A stretch of DNA of 64,000 nucleotides from Actinoplanes octamycinicus (GCF_014205225.1 NZ_JACHNB010000001.1:8785501-8849500), one strand, 5' to 3'. Positions 1 to 10,040 are shown, numbered from the stretch's first letter. Made by a program: numbers and translations. The notes: a model not told the origin generated them from the letters alone.

Positions 1-549
1 GACCTTGGTCATCTCGGTGACCAGGTCGGCCGCCGCGATCAGGTCCGGGTGCGCGTCCCGCCCGGTGATCACCACGTGCTGGGTGCCCGGTCGCTCGGCG
101 AGCGTCCCGATCACGTCCGCGACGTCCACCCAGCCCCACTTCATCGGGTAGGTGAACTCGTCCAGCACGTAGAACTTGTAGGTCTCGGCGGCCAGGTCCC
201 GCTTGATCTGCGCCCACCCCTCGGCCGCCTCGGCGGCGTGGTCCCGCTCGGTCCCGGCGCGCTGGATCCAGGACCAGCCCTCACCCATCTTGTGCCAGGT
301 GACCGGCGTCCCGTTGACCCCGTCCAGGGCTTTCAGCGCGGTCTCCTCGCCGACCTTCCACTTCTGCGACTTGACGAACTGGAACACCCCGATCGGCCAC
401 CCCGCGCTCCACGCCCGCAACGCCATCCCGAACGCGGCCGTCGACTTCCCCTTCCCCGGCCCGGTGTGCACGGCGAACACCGCCTGCCGCCGCCGCTGCC
501 GCGTCGTCAGCCCGTCGTCGGGCACGGTGGTCACTTTCCCTTGCGGCAT
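1..549 (-). CDS. cobO: Cob(I)yrinic acid a,c-diamide adenosyltransferase (partial, 3' end outside window)
   Basis: Transfers the 5'-deoxyadenosyl group of ATP to the cobalt of a corrinoid during adenosylcobalamin synthesis, in the cytoplasm. The visible 183 residues carry the family P-loop GPGKGKST at 30-37 and a VLDEFTYP segment near 128-135. CobO proteins are usually about 200 residues, so only the last 15-20 are missing. The ATG start follows a GGGGAGAG ribosome site with 7 nt spacing. It lies downstream of the cobaltochelatase-type gene on the same strand, separated by 265 bp that include a 28-bp perfect inverted repeat, so co-transcription may be modulated there. Identification is firm. 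Confidence 0.93.
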   Translation of the reverse strand, partial: MPQGKVTTVPDDGLTTRQRRRQAVFAVHTGPGKGKSTAAFGMALRAWSAGWPIGVFQFVKSQKWKVGEETALKALDGVNGTPVTWHKMGEGWSWIQRAGTERDHAAEAAEGWAQIKRDLAAETYKFYVLDEFTYPMKWGWVDVADVIGTLAERPGTQHVVITGRDAHPDLIAAADLVTEMTKV

Positions 550-726
550 CTGGTCGCTCTCCCCTGCACATCAAAGATCCATTTTCGGTACGCGGTCCGC
601 ACCCGGCCGGCCGCGTCTCTCCGCGAGCACCGCCGTGCCCTCCCCGAGCCCTTGCCGTACCAAGCCCGGCCGCCCGTCCCCCTCCGCGAGCACCGCCGTG
701 CCCGAGGCCCAGCCGCGGTCCCGCCC

Positions 727-783
727 CCGGCTGGTTGTCATGGGTGTCTCCGGGGCCCGGAGACACCCATGACAACCAGCCGG
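727..783. repeat. Perfect 28-bp inverted repeat, one-base centre (palindrome family, locus 1)
   Basis: Arms 727-754 and 756-783 are exact reverse complements around a single base. The half-site contains GGCTGG, then GGGTGTCTC, as in the palindromes near 14.0-14.3, 31.0-31.3 and 58.9-59.2 kb. The right flank ACAACCGCGACGCGCG also recurs at the later loci. It sits between the chelatase stop and the cobO start, where it could fold as a very stable hairpin in the shared transcript. No T-run follows on either strand. Confidence 0.9.
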
Positions 784-814
784 ACAACCGCGACGCGCGT
801 CCCGGACCGTCCGG

Positions 815-3016
815 TCAGGCGGCTCGGCGGTAGGCGCGGTCGGCAGAGGCCGGGGCGGGCGCCGGACGCGCGTGGCCGGTGGCGGCTTCCAGCTGGTCCA
901 GCGGCATCACGTCGGCCCGGAGGGCGGCGGCGAGCTTGCCGGCCAGGCCCAGGCGGATCGGGCCGGACTCGCAGTCGACGACGACCGTGGCCACGCCGGA
1001 CAGGGCCGGGGCCAGCAGCAGCGGGTCCGGGCCGCTGGTGGCGCGGCCGTCGGTGACCACGATCAGCAGTGGGCGGCGCCGGGGGTCGCGGCGGCGTTCG
1101 GTGGCGATGGTGCGGGCGGCGGCGCGCAGGCCGGCGGCGAGCGGGGTCCGGCCACCGGTGCGCAGGGCGGCCAGCCGCATCACGCCGACCTCGTGGCTGG
1201 ACGTCGGCGGCAGCACCACCTCGGCGTCCGCGCCCCGGAAGGTGATCATCCCGATCCGGTCGCGGCGCTGGTAGGCGTCCCGCAGCAGGGACAACACCGC
1301 GGTCTTGACCAGCGTCATCCGCTTGCGGGCGGCCATCGAGCCGGACGCGTCGACGACGAAGAGCACCAGGTTCGCCTCGCGGCCGACGTGGATCGCCTCG
1401 CGCAGGTCCCGCGGCTCGACCCGGAACGCTCCTCGCGCCGACACGAGCTCACGGCCCCGCGCCACCTCCCCGGTCCCCGGGACAGCACGGTCGCCACGGA
1501 CAGTAGCTCGGCCGGCGTCCAGGGCGCCGCGGTGCAGGGCGGCTCGGAGGGTGGCGGGCAGGTGCGGGGCGCCGGCGAGTTTGCCGAGCGGCTTGCGGGC
1601 GCCGACGACCCGGCCGCGGCGGGCGTAGGCCGGGGAACGTTTGCCGGTGTGGCCGCCGTCGCCGCGCGCGGTGATCCGGAGCGTGCGCGGGCGGAAGGCG
1701 GCGCCGGCCTGGGCGGGCGCGGCGGCCTGGCCACCGCCGCGCGGCGCGTCACCCGCCGGCGGCGGGTCGGCGGGCGTGGACGGCGAGGTGTCGGCGGGCG
1801 TCGCGTCGGCCTGCGGACTGCCGCCCGGGCCACCGGGCGGAGGACCACCGGCCGGGCCACCGGGGCCGCCGTCGGGACCACCGTCCGGCCCGCGATCCGG
1901 GCCGCCGGGACCGCCGTCCGGGTCGTCGTCCGGGTGCCGGTCGTCCGGCCCCTCGCCCGCGGCGTCGTCCCGGGACTGACCGGCGAGGTCCTCCCGGGCC
2001 TGGCGCTCGGCCTCCTCGAGGGCCTGGTCCAGCTTCTCCTCGTCGGTGCCGGGCGGGTCGAGCGGATCGGTGCGGCGCCGGTGCGGCAGGGCCAGCCGGG
2101 CCGCGTCGCGGACGTCGTCGGCGGTGACCCGGTCGCGGCCGTGCCAGGCGGCCAGCGCGACCGCGCAGCGGGCCACCACGATGTCGGCGCGCATGCCGTC
2201 GACCCCGTAGGCCAGGCAGACCCGGGCGATCCGGTCCAGCTCGGCGTCCGGCAGCACGACCGTGGGCAGGATGGCGCGGGCGGCCGCGATCCGGGCGGCG
2301 TACTCGCGCTCGTCGGCGACGAACCGGGCGGCGAAAGCGGCCGGATCCAGCTCGTAGGCGAGCCGGCGGCGGACCACCTCGGCGCGCTGGGTGGCGTCGC
2401 GCGGGGCGGCCACCGTGACCACCAGGCCGAACCGGTCGACCAGCTGCGGGCGGGGCTCGCCCTCCTCCGGGTTCATCGTGCCGACCAGCAGGAACCGGGC
2501 CGCGTGCTTGACCGAGACACCGTCGCGCTCGACGTGGGCGCGGCCCATCGCGGCGGCGTCCAGGAGCAGGTCGACCAGGTGGTCCGGGAGCAGGTTGACC
2601 TCGTCGACGTAGAGCACGCCGCGGTGCGCGGCGGCGAGCAGGCCGGGCTCGTAGGCCTTGACGCCGTCGGCCAGGGCCCGCTGGATGTCGAGGGTCCCGA
2701 CCACCCGGTCCTCGGTGGCGCCGACCGGCAGCTCGACCAGGGTGGCCGGGCGGTGCGCGGCGGGGGTGTCGGCGGCGTGCGGGCCGTCCGGGCAGTCCGG
2801 GTCCGGGGCGGCCGGGTCGCAGGCGAAGCGGCACCCGCGGACCACCGTGACCGGCGGGAGCAGGGCGGCCAGGGCGCGGACCACGGTGCTCTTGGCGGTG
2901 CCCTTCTCGCCGCGGACCAGCACCCCGCCCACGGCCGGCGAGACCGAGGTCAGCAGGAGCGCGAGGCGCAGGTCGTCCAGGCCGACCACGGCCGAGAACG
3001 GGTACGGAGTTGTCAC
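815..3016 (-). CDS. Magnesium/cobalt chelatase AAA ATPase-VWA fusion (putative cobaltochelatase subunit)
   Basis: A 733-residue ChlI/ChlD-type fusion, thought to energise metal insertion into corrinoids with a CobN-type partner. Walker A GEKGTAKST lies at 36-44 and Walker B VLYVDEVNLL at 134-143. A long linker rich in Asp, Pro and Gly follows, then a C-terminal von Willebrand A domain whose metal site DASGSM is near residue 555. I chose the GTG at 3016 because GGGAGGG lies 8 nt upstream and the AAA domain begins at once; a longer open frame would run into the cobalamin riboswitch. It is followed by cobO. The cobalt role is inferred from this context; the fold itself is clear. Confidence 0.88.
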   Translation of the reverse strand: MTTPYPFSAVVGLDDLRLALLLTSVSPAVGGVLVRGEKGTAKSTVVRALAALLPPVTVVRGCRFACDPAAPDPDCPDGPHAADTPAAHRPATLVELPVGATEDRVVGTLDIQRALADGVKAYEPGLLAAAHRGVLYVDEVNLLPDHLVDLLLDAAAMGRAHVERDGVSVKHAARFLLVGTMNPEEGEPRPQLVDRFGLVVTVAAPRDATQRAEVVRRRLAYELDPAAFAARFVADEREYAARIAAARAILPTVVLPDAELDRIARVCLAYGVDGMRADIVVARCAVALAAWHGRDRVTADDVRDAARLALPHRRRTDPLDPPGTDEEKLDQALEEAERQAREDLAGQSRDDAAGEGPDDRHPDDDPDGGPGGPDRGPDGGPDGGPGGPAGGPPPGGPGGSPQADATPADTSPSTPADPPPAGDAPRGGGQAAAPAQAGAAFRPRTLRITARGDGGHTGKRSPAYARRGRVVGARKPLGKLAGAPHLPATLRAALHRGALDAGRATVRGDRAVPGTGEVARGRELVSARGAFRVEPRDLREAIHVGREANLVLFVVDASGSMAARKRMTLVKTAVLSLLRDAYQRRDRIGMITFRGADAEVVLPPTSSHEVGVMRLAALRTGGRTPLAAGLRAAARTIATERRRDPRRRPLLIVVTDGRATSGPDPLLLAPALSGVATVVVDCESGPIRLGLAGKLAAALRADVMPLDQLEAATGHARPAPAPASADRAYRRAA

Positions 3017-3069
3017 AGGGTGTTCCCTCCCGGCGGGTGTCCACGCCCGCGCGTCGGTCGTCACGAGCG

Positions 3070-3250
3070 GCCGGAGTCTCCTGACTCCCGGATCGCCGTT
3101 CCCCGCTCGCCTTCCGGCCTGCCGGCCGTGGCGTGCTGTCTCGTCAGCGGGTCGCTCCCCGGTCACAGTGGCGGGACCGTCCCGGATTCACACCGGGTTC
3201 CTCCGCAACCGCTCGGGCCCCATCCTTCCGACCGACAAGCCGCCCCGTCA
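3070..3250 (-). promoter_or_regulatory. Cobalamin riboswitch
   Basis: Read on the minus strand, the leader of the chelatase gene contains the B12-element core: GGTGTGAATCCGGGAC, GGTCCCGCCACTGTGACC, and the 3' conserved GGGAGTCAGGAGACTCC (about 3071-3090). Order and spacing match the cobalamin riboswitch, which lowers expression of B12 synthesis and transport genes when adenosylcobalamin is plentiful. The element ends about 55-60 nt before the GTG start. Outer boundaries are approximate. Confidence 0.95.
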
Positions 3251-3260
3251 AACAACCCCC

Positions 3261-3310
3261 ACGAGATCACACCCCGCGGCCGAGCAACGCCACGAGATCA
3301 CACCCCGCGG
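3261..3310. repeat. Pair of 19-bp direct repeats
   Basis: ACGAGATCACACCCCGCGG occurs exactly at 3261-3279 and 3292-3310, 31 bp apart, between the riboswitch and the glyoxalase-fold gene. It could be a twin binding site or a chance duplication; nothing else marks its role. Confidence 0.7.
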
Positions 3311-3661
3311 TCAGATCGAGACCAGGCAGAACACGTGCCCGTCCGGATCGGTGAGCACCGCCTGCCGCTCGCCCCACGGCTGGTCCTCCGGCGCGTCGAT
3401 CACGGCGGCTCCCGCCTTTTCGGCCGCCGCGGTCACCGCGTCGACGTCGTCCACCCGGAAACTGATCGCCACCCCGGCCAGCCCCGCGGTCGGCGGCCGC
3501 TGGTGCAACATGATCTCGGTGGTGGTGCCGGGAACGGTCAGCGTCGAGAAATCCCCGAACGCGGACTTCTCGGTGAGACCGAGCACATCCCGGTACAACG
3601 CCCGGCTCCGGTCCAGGTCCGCTACCGACACGATAAGGCGCTGAAGTCCGATTACGGTCAT
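3311..3661 (-). CDS. VOC (glyoxalase/bleomycin-resistance fold) protein
   Basis: A 116-residue single-domain member of the vicinal oxygen chelate superfamily, whose members are metal-dependent lyases, dioxygenases or ligand-binding resistance proteins. The N-terminal stretch with SVADLDRSRALYRDVLGL and the C-terminal DPDGHVFCLV are typical paired beta-alpha-beta-beta-beta modules. The ATG at 3661 begins MTVIGLQRL, the normal N-terminus of the family; an upstream extension of 15 residues has no family character. It stands alone, downstream of no obvious operon. The substrate cannot be told from sequence. Confidence 0.85.
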   Translation of the reverse strand: MTVIGLQRLIVSVADLDRSRALYRDVLGLTEKSAFGDFSTLTVPGTTTEIMLHQRPPTAGLAGVAISFRVDDVDAVTAAAEKAGAAVIDAPEDQPWGERQAVLTDPDGHVFCLVSI

Positions 3662-3822
3662 GCTCGCGACCCTACTACCGGGTTTTCGGTGACCACCCGC
3701 GGGCATTGAAGGGGGTCGGTGATCGCTCGGGACGCGCCAGCGTCCTGATCACCGACCTCCGCCCCGCGCGGGAGCATGCGATCCGCACCCCAGCGGACGC
3801 GCGAATACAAAGATCTTGATCT

Positions 3823-4347
3823 TCAGATTTTGTCCGTAGACGATGCGAAGACAGCCGCATAGTGGTCGCGCAAGTCTTTCCAGCCGTGGTCCATGGCGGC
3901 CTTGCCGCGGATCGCCGTCACCGGCTCGCCGGCCAGCAGCCGCCCGAGCACGTCGGCGCACAGGTGCCACCCGGCCGCGACCATCGCGTCCATGTCACGA
4001 TCGGCCAGCGTGTGCCGCAGCGTCAGCCGCGTGCCGTCCCCGGCCGGCTCCAGCTCCCAGCGCAGCAGATCCTCGCCCCAGGTGTATTCGAGCAGCTGGG
4101 TCGCCTCCACCCGATGAACGAAGGCGGGCAGCGCGGTCCGCTCGTCGCCGTCCACCATGGTGAGGGTGGCCGGACCGGTTTCGGTCAGCGGCCGGGAGGC
4201 GGTGAAGGGCGCCCAGCGGTCCAGCCGCTCCGGGTCGACCAGGGCGGCCCAGACCCGCTCGGGCGGCTGGGGCAGCTCGCGGATGAAGATCAGGGTCCAG
4301 CGGTCGCCGTCGGCGACCACCGCGGCCTCGGTGTGCGGTCCGGTCAC
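3823..4347 (-). CDS. SRPBCC/AHSA1-family protein
   Basis: A 174-residue START/Bet v1-like fold protein of the Aha1 C-terminal homology group. The family helix-grip pattern is visible: RELPQPPERVWAALVDPERL early, then the TMVDGDERTA strand and a long C-terminal helix ending GWKDLRDHYAAVF. The GTG start at 4347 overlaps the TGA stop of the ArsR gene (GTGA), with AGGAGG just upstream, so translation is probably coupled. In actinobacteria such ArsR-SRPBCC pairs are common; the SRPBCC partner may bind a hydrophobic ligand, but the ligand is unknown. Confidence 0.87.
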   Translation of the reverse strand: MTGPHTEAAVVADGDRWTLIFIRELPQPPERVWAALVDPERLDRWAPFTASRPLTETGPATLTMVDGDERTALPAFVHRVEATQLLEYTWGEDLLRWELEPAGDGTRLTLRHTLADRDMDAMVAAGWHLCADVLGRLLAGEPVTAIRGKAAMDHGWKDLRDHYAAVFASSTDKI

Positions 4348-4661
4348 GGTTCCTCCTCCGATGAGGTCGACGCGAGATGTCTTCCCAGGGCGTCCAGGTG
4401 GCCGTCCCACAAGGTCCGGTACGGCCGGAGCCATGCGTCGAGGGCCCGGAACGGCCCCGCCTCGAGCCGGTAGATCCGCTGCTGGGCCTGGGCCCGCACG
4501 CTGACCACACCGGCCTCGCGCAGCACCCGCAGGTGCTTGGAGACCGCGGGCTGGCTCATCCCGAGCGCCTGGACCAGGTCACCCACGCTCGCCTCGCGGG
4601 TCAGCAGCGCGTCGACGATGCGCCGGCGGGCCGGTTCGGCGAGCACTTCCAGGACGTCCAC
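4344..4661 (-). CDS. ArsR-family transcriptional repressor
   Basis: A 105-residue winged-helix regulator. Residues from about 1 to 85 contain the ArsR core: LAEPARRRIVDALL, then the recognition helix SQPAVSKHLRVLREAGVV and the wing. No CxC-type metal site is visible, so it belongs to the SRPBCC-associated class rather than metal sensors. I chose GTG 4661 (VDVLEVLAEPARR). A TTGACA hexamer at 4692-4697 reads on the same strand, and a weak -10 17 bp later falls about 7 nt before the GTG, which suggests a leaderless transcript. It overlaps the SRPBCC gene by 4 bp and probably controls that operon itself. Confidence 0.87.
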   Translation of the reverse strand: MDVLEVLAEPARRRIVDALLTREASVGDLVQALGMSQPAVSKHLRVLREAGVVSVRAQAQQRIYRLEAGPFRALDAWLRPYRTLWDGHLDALGRHLASTSSEEEP

Positions 4662-4691
4662 CCCACCAACATGCCCCAGCAGGAATATAAC

Positions 4692-4697
4692 TGTCAA
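4692..4697 (-). promoter_or_regulatory. Candidate -35 hexamer for the ArsR operon
   Basis: TTGACA on the minus strand, followed after 17 nt by GCATGT, a weak -10. The predicted transcription start would coincide with the GTG codon of the ArsR gene. Prediction only. Confidence 0.4.
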
Positions 4698-4718
4698 GGC
4701 ATACTGGGTGCCGAGAAA

Positions 4719-4744
4719 CGCCCCACCGGAATTCCGGTGGGGCG
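4719..4744 (-). terminator. gltA: Rho-independent terminator of citrate synthase
   Basis: A perfect 26-bp palindrome with 13-bp arms, centred on GGAATTCC, lies 50 bp beyond the citrate synthase stop. On the minus strand it is followed by TTTCTC. It separates gltA from the ArsR promoter. Confidence 0.85.
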
Positions 4745-4794
4745 CCGTTCGACGATCCGGTTCGGGCTCCGCCTCCGAGTCCGAGACGGATTTC

Positions 4795-6078
<1,284 letters not shown>

Positions 6079-6200
6079 GTATTTCCCTCACTTCACCGGC
6101 AGATGTCCCAAAGATTTTGCCGTTCACCGTAAACCCTCAACCTGAATGGGTCATCAGGTGGCCACCCGGTGAGGCATTGGTCACCAGTCCGTATAGACCG

Positions 6201-6228
6201 TTGCGCCATAGATAATGATCGGTATATT
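6201..6228 (+). promoter_or_regulatory. Candidate promoter of the UspA gene
   Basis: TTGCGC at 6201-6206 and TATATT at 6223-6228, 16 bp apart, lie about 34 bp before the start codon of the universal stress gene. This AT-rich patch stands out in the GC-rich surroundings. Prediction only. Confidence 0.4.
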
Positions 6229-6261
6229 GCGAGAACGTAACGGGAAGCGGAGGTCGGACCG

Positions 6262-7101
6262 ATGCAGATCCCGAGTCGGCCCCCCGTCGTGGTCGGGGTG
6301 AACGGGACCGCGGCCGGCCTGGCCGCCGTGCGCCTGGCCGCCCGGGAGGCGGTCTCCCGCGGCACACTCCTGACGGTGCTGCACGCTTTCAGCTGGGACG
6401 AGGCGGAATCCCGCCGCACCGCCTCACGCGTCGTCGAGGAGGCGGTCACCACCGCCCAGCGTTCCACACCCGGCCTCGACGTGCGGGGTCAACTCGTGGA
6501 TGGACCCGCCGCCCGGGTGCTGCGCAAGGCCAGCCGGACCGCCGGGCTGCTGGTCCTGGGCGCCGACGACCTGGCCGCGACCGGCCGGCTGCCGGCCACG
6601 TCGCCGCTGCTCGAGGCGGTCACCCAGGCCTGGTGCCCGGTGCTGGTGGCCCGCGGGCCACGCCCGCCGTCCGGCCGGGTGGTGGCCGCCGTGGACGGCT
6701 CCGCCCCGTCCGTCCTGGCCCTGCGCCACGCCGCCGAGGACGCCCGCCGCCGCCGGCTGCGGCTGGACGTGGCGCACGCCGGCGACGAGGAGACCGGGCA
6801 GCGGGTGCTGGACCGGGTGCTCGCCCTGGTGCCGGACCTGCCACCGCTGCGCCGCCGGCTGCTGACCGGCCCGCCGGCCGCCGCCCTGGTGCGGCTCTCC
6901 CGCGGCGCCGGGCTGATCGTGCTGGGCCCGCGCGGCTCCGGGGGCGCCGGCCGATTCGGATCGGTGGCCGACGAGTTGTTGCGGCACGGCGGCTGCCCGA
7001 CCGTTTTCGTCCACGGCCGCCGGGAACCCGCCGGAAAGTCGAAACCGGGCCACTCAACTGACCAATTCCGGCCGGTGACGACGCGTCCGTTGCTACGGTG
7101 A
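6262..7101 (+). CDS. Universal stress protein, tandem UspA domains
   Basis: A 279-residue cytoplasmic protein with two UspA folds (about 8-131 and 138-252). Each begins with a nucleotide-binding type strand (VVVGVNGTAAGL; VVAAVDGSAPSV). The second ends near GPRGSGGAGRFGSVADELL, close to the G-x2-G-x9-G-S/T ATP motif of ATP-binding Usp proteins; the first, GADDLAATGRLPATSPLL, is degenerate. Actinobacterial tandem Usps are induced in hypoxia or stationary phase. A GGAGG ribosome site lies just upstream. A 40-bp gap separates it from the downstream GGDEF-EAL gene, possibly in one transcript. Confidence 0.9.
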   Translation: MQIPSRPPVVVGVNGTAAGLAAVRLAAREAVSRGTLLTVLHAFSWDEAESRRTASRVVEEAVTTAQRSTPGLDVRGQLVDGPAARVLRKASRTAGLLVLGADDLAATGRLPATSPLLEAVTQAWCPVLVARGPRPPSGRVVAAVDGSAPSVLALRHAAEDARRRRLRLDVAHAGDEETGQRVLDRVLALVPDLPPLRRRLLTGPPAAALVRLSRGAGLIVLGPRGSGGAGRFGSVADELLRHGGCPTVFVHGRREPAGKSKPGHSTDQFRPVTTRPLLR

Positions 7102-7140
7102 GGAAACATTAGTCTTAGGGCAAAACGGGAGGAATGCCCG

Positions 7141-9477
7141 GTGCGCTCCGTGCTCCCGCCCGCCATCGCCCGCCGCCAATGGCAGTTCATGGCCGTCATC
7201 GGGGTCCTCGCGACCGCGTTGTACGCGGCCTACTCGTCCTCGAACCTCGCCGCGGTGAGCCTGGTGGTGCTCTGCGTGCTCACCGTGGCGGCCTGCTTCG
7301 TCGGGCCGCGCCGGTGGGGTGCCGAGCCGCCGGTGGCCTGGCTACTGATGGCGCTCGCGGCGCTGCTCTTCCTGGTCGGGCTGCTGATCCGGCCGACGGT
7401 CACCAACCAGCCGATGCCGCTGCCGCTGCTCGCCGACGTGGCCACCTTCAGCGGTTACCTGCTGCTCGGCACGTTCCTGTTCATGCTGCTGCGCCGCCGG
7501 CAGAGCCTGGAGCGGCACGCCGTGCTGGACGGCCTGATCGTCTGCCTGGCCGCCGGGCTGACCAGCACGCTGCTGCTGGCCGCGCCGGCCGCCGCGATCC
7601 CCGGCCGGCCCGCGCTGCTCTCCATCATCCAGGGCACCTACCCGCTCTTCGACATCGTGCTGGCGCTCCTGGTGATCAACCTGGCGTTCACCACCAAGAC
7701 CTGGCCGGTCAGCATGATCGCGCTGCTGGTGATGATGGTCGGGCTGTTCGTCGGCGACACCGCGTACGCGATCGTCGGGGTGAACGGCCAGATCTACGCC
7801 TCGCCGCTGCTCAACGTCCCGTACGTGCCGGCCTTCGCGGCGCTCGGGGTGGCCGCCCTGCACCCGTCGGTGACCGAGATGAGCCGCGCCGACCGGCTGC
7901 CCGTACAGGCCTGGTCCTGGCAGCGGCTGGCGGTGCTGCTGCCCGCGCTGTTCCTGCCGTTCGCGCTGCTGCTGACCACCGGCACCAGCGCCGCCTCGCA
8001 CCGGATGCTGATCGCGGTGGCCGGCGCCCTGATGATCCTGCTGCTGCTGGCCCGGGCGATCTCCGCGGTGCAGGCCCAGGTCGCCGCCCAGCTGCACTCC
8101 GAGCACCAGGCCACGCACGACCCGCTCACCTCGCTGCCCAACCGGCAGTCCATCTCCGGCGAGATCGAGCGGCTGGTCACCGCGGTCGACTCGCACGGCC
8201 CGCAGCGGGTCTGGGTCTACATGCTCGACCTGGACGGCTTCAAGTGGGTGAACGACTCGTGGGGTCACGACACCGGCGACCAGCTGGTGATCGAGGTCGG
8301 CCGCCGGTTGCGGGCCCAGGTCCCGGAGACGGTGCCGGTGGCCCGGGTCGGCGGCGACGAGTTCCTGCTCGCCTTCGTCGGCGACAAGGCCGGCGCGCTC
8401 CGGCTGGTGGACGACATCCGGGGCTGCTTCGCCCGCCCGTTCACGGTCCGCGACACCGAGGTGGTGATCAGCGCGTCGATCGGCATCGCGCACTCCAGCG
8501 GCGACGCGATGCGCTCCGCGGTCACCGCCGAGGCGCTGATGCGCGACGCGGACACCGCGATGTACCGGGCCAAGGCCGAGGGGCCGGGCCGGTCCACCAT
8601 CTTCGACACCTCGATGCACGACCAGGCCCGGGAGCGCATCGAGCTGGAGGTGGCGCTCCGCCAGGCGCTCAGCGACGACCAGCTCTACGTGGTCTACCAG
8701 CCGATCGTGCGGCTGGAGACCGGGATGCCGGTGGGCGCCGAGGCGCTGGTCCGCTGGGAGCACCCGACCCGCGGCCAGATCCCGCCGATGCTGTTCATCC
8801 CGATCGCCGAGGACTCCGGCCTGATCTCGCAGATCGGCACGTTCGTCCGCAACGAGGCGCTGCGCCAGCTCGGCGTGTGGCGCTCGCAGGGCGTCGTCTC
8901 GGAGAGCTTCTACCTGTCGATCAACGTGTCGCCGCGCCAGCTCAGCGAGCCGGACCTGCCGCTGGTCTTCTCCGGCGAGCTGTTCAAGTACGGCGTCCCG
9001 GCGCAGTGCGTGGCACTGGAGATGACCGAGTCGGTGATGGTGGACGGCTCCAGCGTGACCGGCCGGGTCCTCCACGAGCTGCGCCAGCTCGGCGCGAAAC
9101 TGCTGGTCGACGACTTCGGCACGGGCTTCTCCGCGCTCGGCTACCTGCGCCGGTTCCCGGTCACCGGGGTCAAGATCGACCGGTCCTTCGTGATCGGGCT
9201 GGGCAAGAACGTCGAGGACGACGAGATCGTCCGCGCGGTGGTCGCGATGAGCCACGCGCTGGGCCTGAGCGTGATCGCCGAGGGCGTCGAGACGGTGCTG
9301 CAGCGCGAGGCGCTCTACCACGTCGGCGTGGTGAACGGGCAGGGCTGGCTGTGGGGCAAGGCGGTGTCGGCGGTGGAGTTCGCCGAGCGCTGGCACCTGT
9401 CGGCGGCGCTGCCGGAGATCCCGCTGCCGGTCGCCGCGGTGACCAGCTCCGGGCGGCACCGCCGCCCGGAGGAGTAG
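7141..9477 (+). CDS. Membrane GGDEF-EAL cyclic-di-GMP turnover protein
   Basis: A 778-residue protein with about eight hydrophobic helices in residues 15-310, then a GGDEF domain (intact signature 404-408) and an EAL domain (EAL at 534-536). The EAL part also has DDFGTGFS and EGVET. Both catalytic signatures look intact, so it may make and hydrolyse c-di-GMP, though in such fusions one activity often dominates. The terminal QGWLWGKA replaces the usual QGYLFGKP. The membrane region probably senses a signal. The GTG start at 7141 follows GGGAGGA with 7 nt spacing. It converges on the next gene. Confidence 0.93.
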   Translation: MRSVLPPAIARRQWQFMAVIGVLATALYAAYSSSNLAAVSLVVLCVLTVAACFVGPRRWGAEPPVAWLLMALAALLFLVGLLIRPTVTNQPMPLPLLADVATFSGYLLLGTFLFMLLRRRQSLERHAVLDGLIVCLAAGLTSTLLLAAPAAAIPGRPALLSIIQGTYPLFDIVLALLVINLAFTTKTWPVSMIALLVMMVGLFVGDTAYAIVGVNGQIYASPLLNVPYVPAFAALGVAALHPSVTEMSRADRLPVQAWSWQRLAVLLPALFLPFALLLTTGTSAASHRMLIAVAGALMILLLLARAISAVQAQVAAQLHSEHQATHDPLTSLPNRQSISGEIERLVTAVDSHGPQRVWVYMLDLDGFKWVNDSWGHDTGDQLVIEVGRRLRAQVPETVPVARVGGDEFLLAFVGDKAGALRLVDDIRGCFARPFTVRDTEVVISASIGIAHSSGDAMRSAVTAEALMRDADTAMYRAKAEGPGRSTIFDTSMHDQARERIELEVALRQALSDDQLYVVYQPIVRLETGMPVGAEALVRWEHPTRGQIPPMLFIPIAEDSGLISQIGTFVRNEALRQLGVWRSQGVVSESFYLSINVSPRQLSEPDLPLVFSGELFKYGVPAQCVALEMTESVMVDGSSVTGRVLHELRQLGAKLLVDDFGTGFSALGYLRRFPVTGVKIDRSFVIGLGKNVEDDEIVRAVVAMSHALGLSVIAEGVETVLQREALYHVGVVNGQGWLWGKAVSAVEFAERWHLSAALPEIPLPVAAVTSSGRHRRPEE

Positions 9478-9485
9478 GACTCGGG

Positions 9486-10040
9486 TCAGGGCTTCTCGTT
9501 GTTGGGGAACTCGTAGAGCCAGAACGACTGGGCGTCCATCCGGGTCGGCACCGCCTTGCCGGAGATCCGGGTGAGGATCACCCCGATCATCCGGGGCAGC
9601 CGCAGCTGCTCCTCGTTGTAGGTGCAGATGTCCACGAACACCTTGCCGTTGGCCGCGCCGATCGGCCGGTACAGCGCGGTGAGCAGTTCGACGAAGACAC
9701 CGCTCCCGCTGCCGCCCTTCTTGGCGCCGACGAAGAGCACGTAGAAGATCCGCTTCTCGGCGTACAGCTCCGGCCAGTGGTGCCGGAAGTAGTCCGGCGA
9801 GATCAGCGAGACGGCCTCCAGGTTCGTGGTCATCGCGGCCATCCCGACCACCGTGCCGTCGTCGTCCAGGACGAGGTACTTCTCCGCCCGGTCGTCCTCC
9901 ATCAGCTCGTCGAACTCGTGCCGGTAGAGCAGATGCCGGTTCACCGCGAGCACGGCCAGGTCGCCGAACGACTCCGTGTAGAAGTCCCAGGCCGGGTCGA
10001 GCAGTTCGGCCGGTACCACCGGCATGACTTCCACACGCAT
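9486..10040 (-). CDS. GNAT-like acetyltransferase, hypothetical
   Basis: A 184-residue protein of mixed alpha/beta composition. A strand pair around YLVLDDDGTVVGMAAM, and later IFYVLFVGAKKGGSGSGVF followed by a helix, resembles the beta4 and pyrophosphate-binding loop arrangement of GNAT N-acetyltransferases, but the loop is not canonical. The fold call is tentative and no substrate can be named. The ATG start is at 10040. Its stop lies 8 bp from the end of the convergent GGDEF-EAL gene, with no room for a separate terminator. Confidence 0.6.
   Translation of the reverse strand: MRVEVMPVVPAELLDPAWDFYTESFGDLAVLAVNRHLLYRHEFDELMEDDRAEKYLVLDDDGTVVGMAAMTTNLEAVSLISPDYFRHHWPELYAEKRIFYVLFVGAKKGGSGSGVFVELLTALYRPIGAANGKVFVDICTYNEEQLRLPRMIGVILTRISGKAVPTRMDAQSFWLYEFPNNEKP

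Noticed and set aside
3016..3166. Longer N-terminus for the chelatase
   Set aside because: It would translate the riboswitch 3' part, and the GTG at 3016 has a good ribosome site.
872..3709. A 945-codon plus-strand frame opposite the chelatase
   Set aside because: Antisense shadow; it also crosses the riboswitch and the glyoxalase-fold gene and has low-complexity composition.
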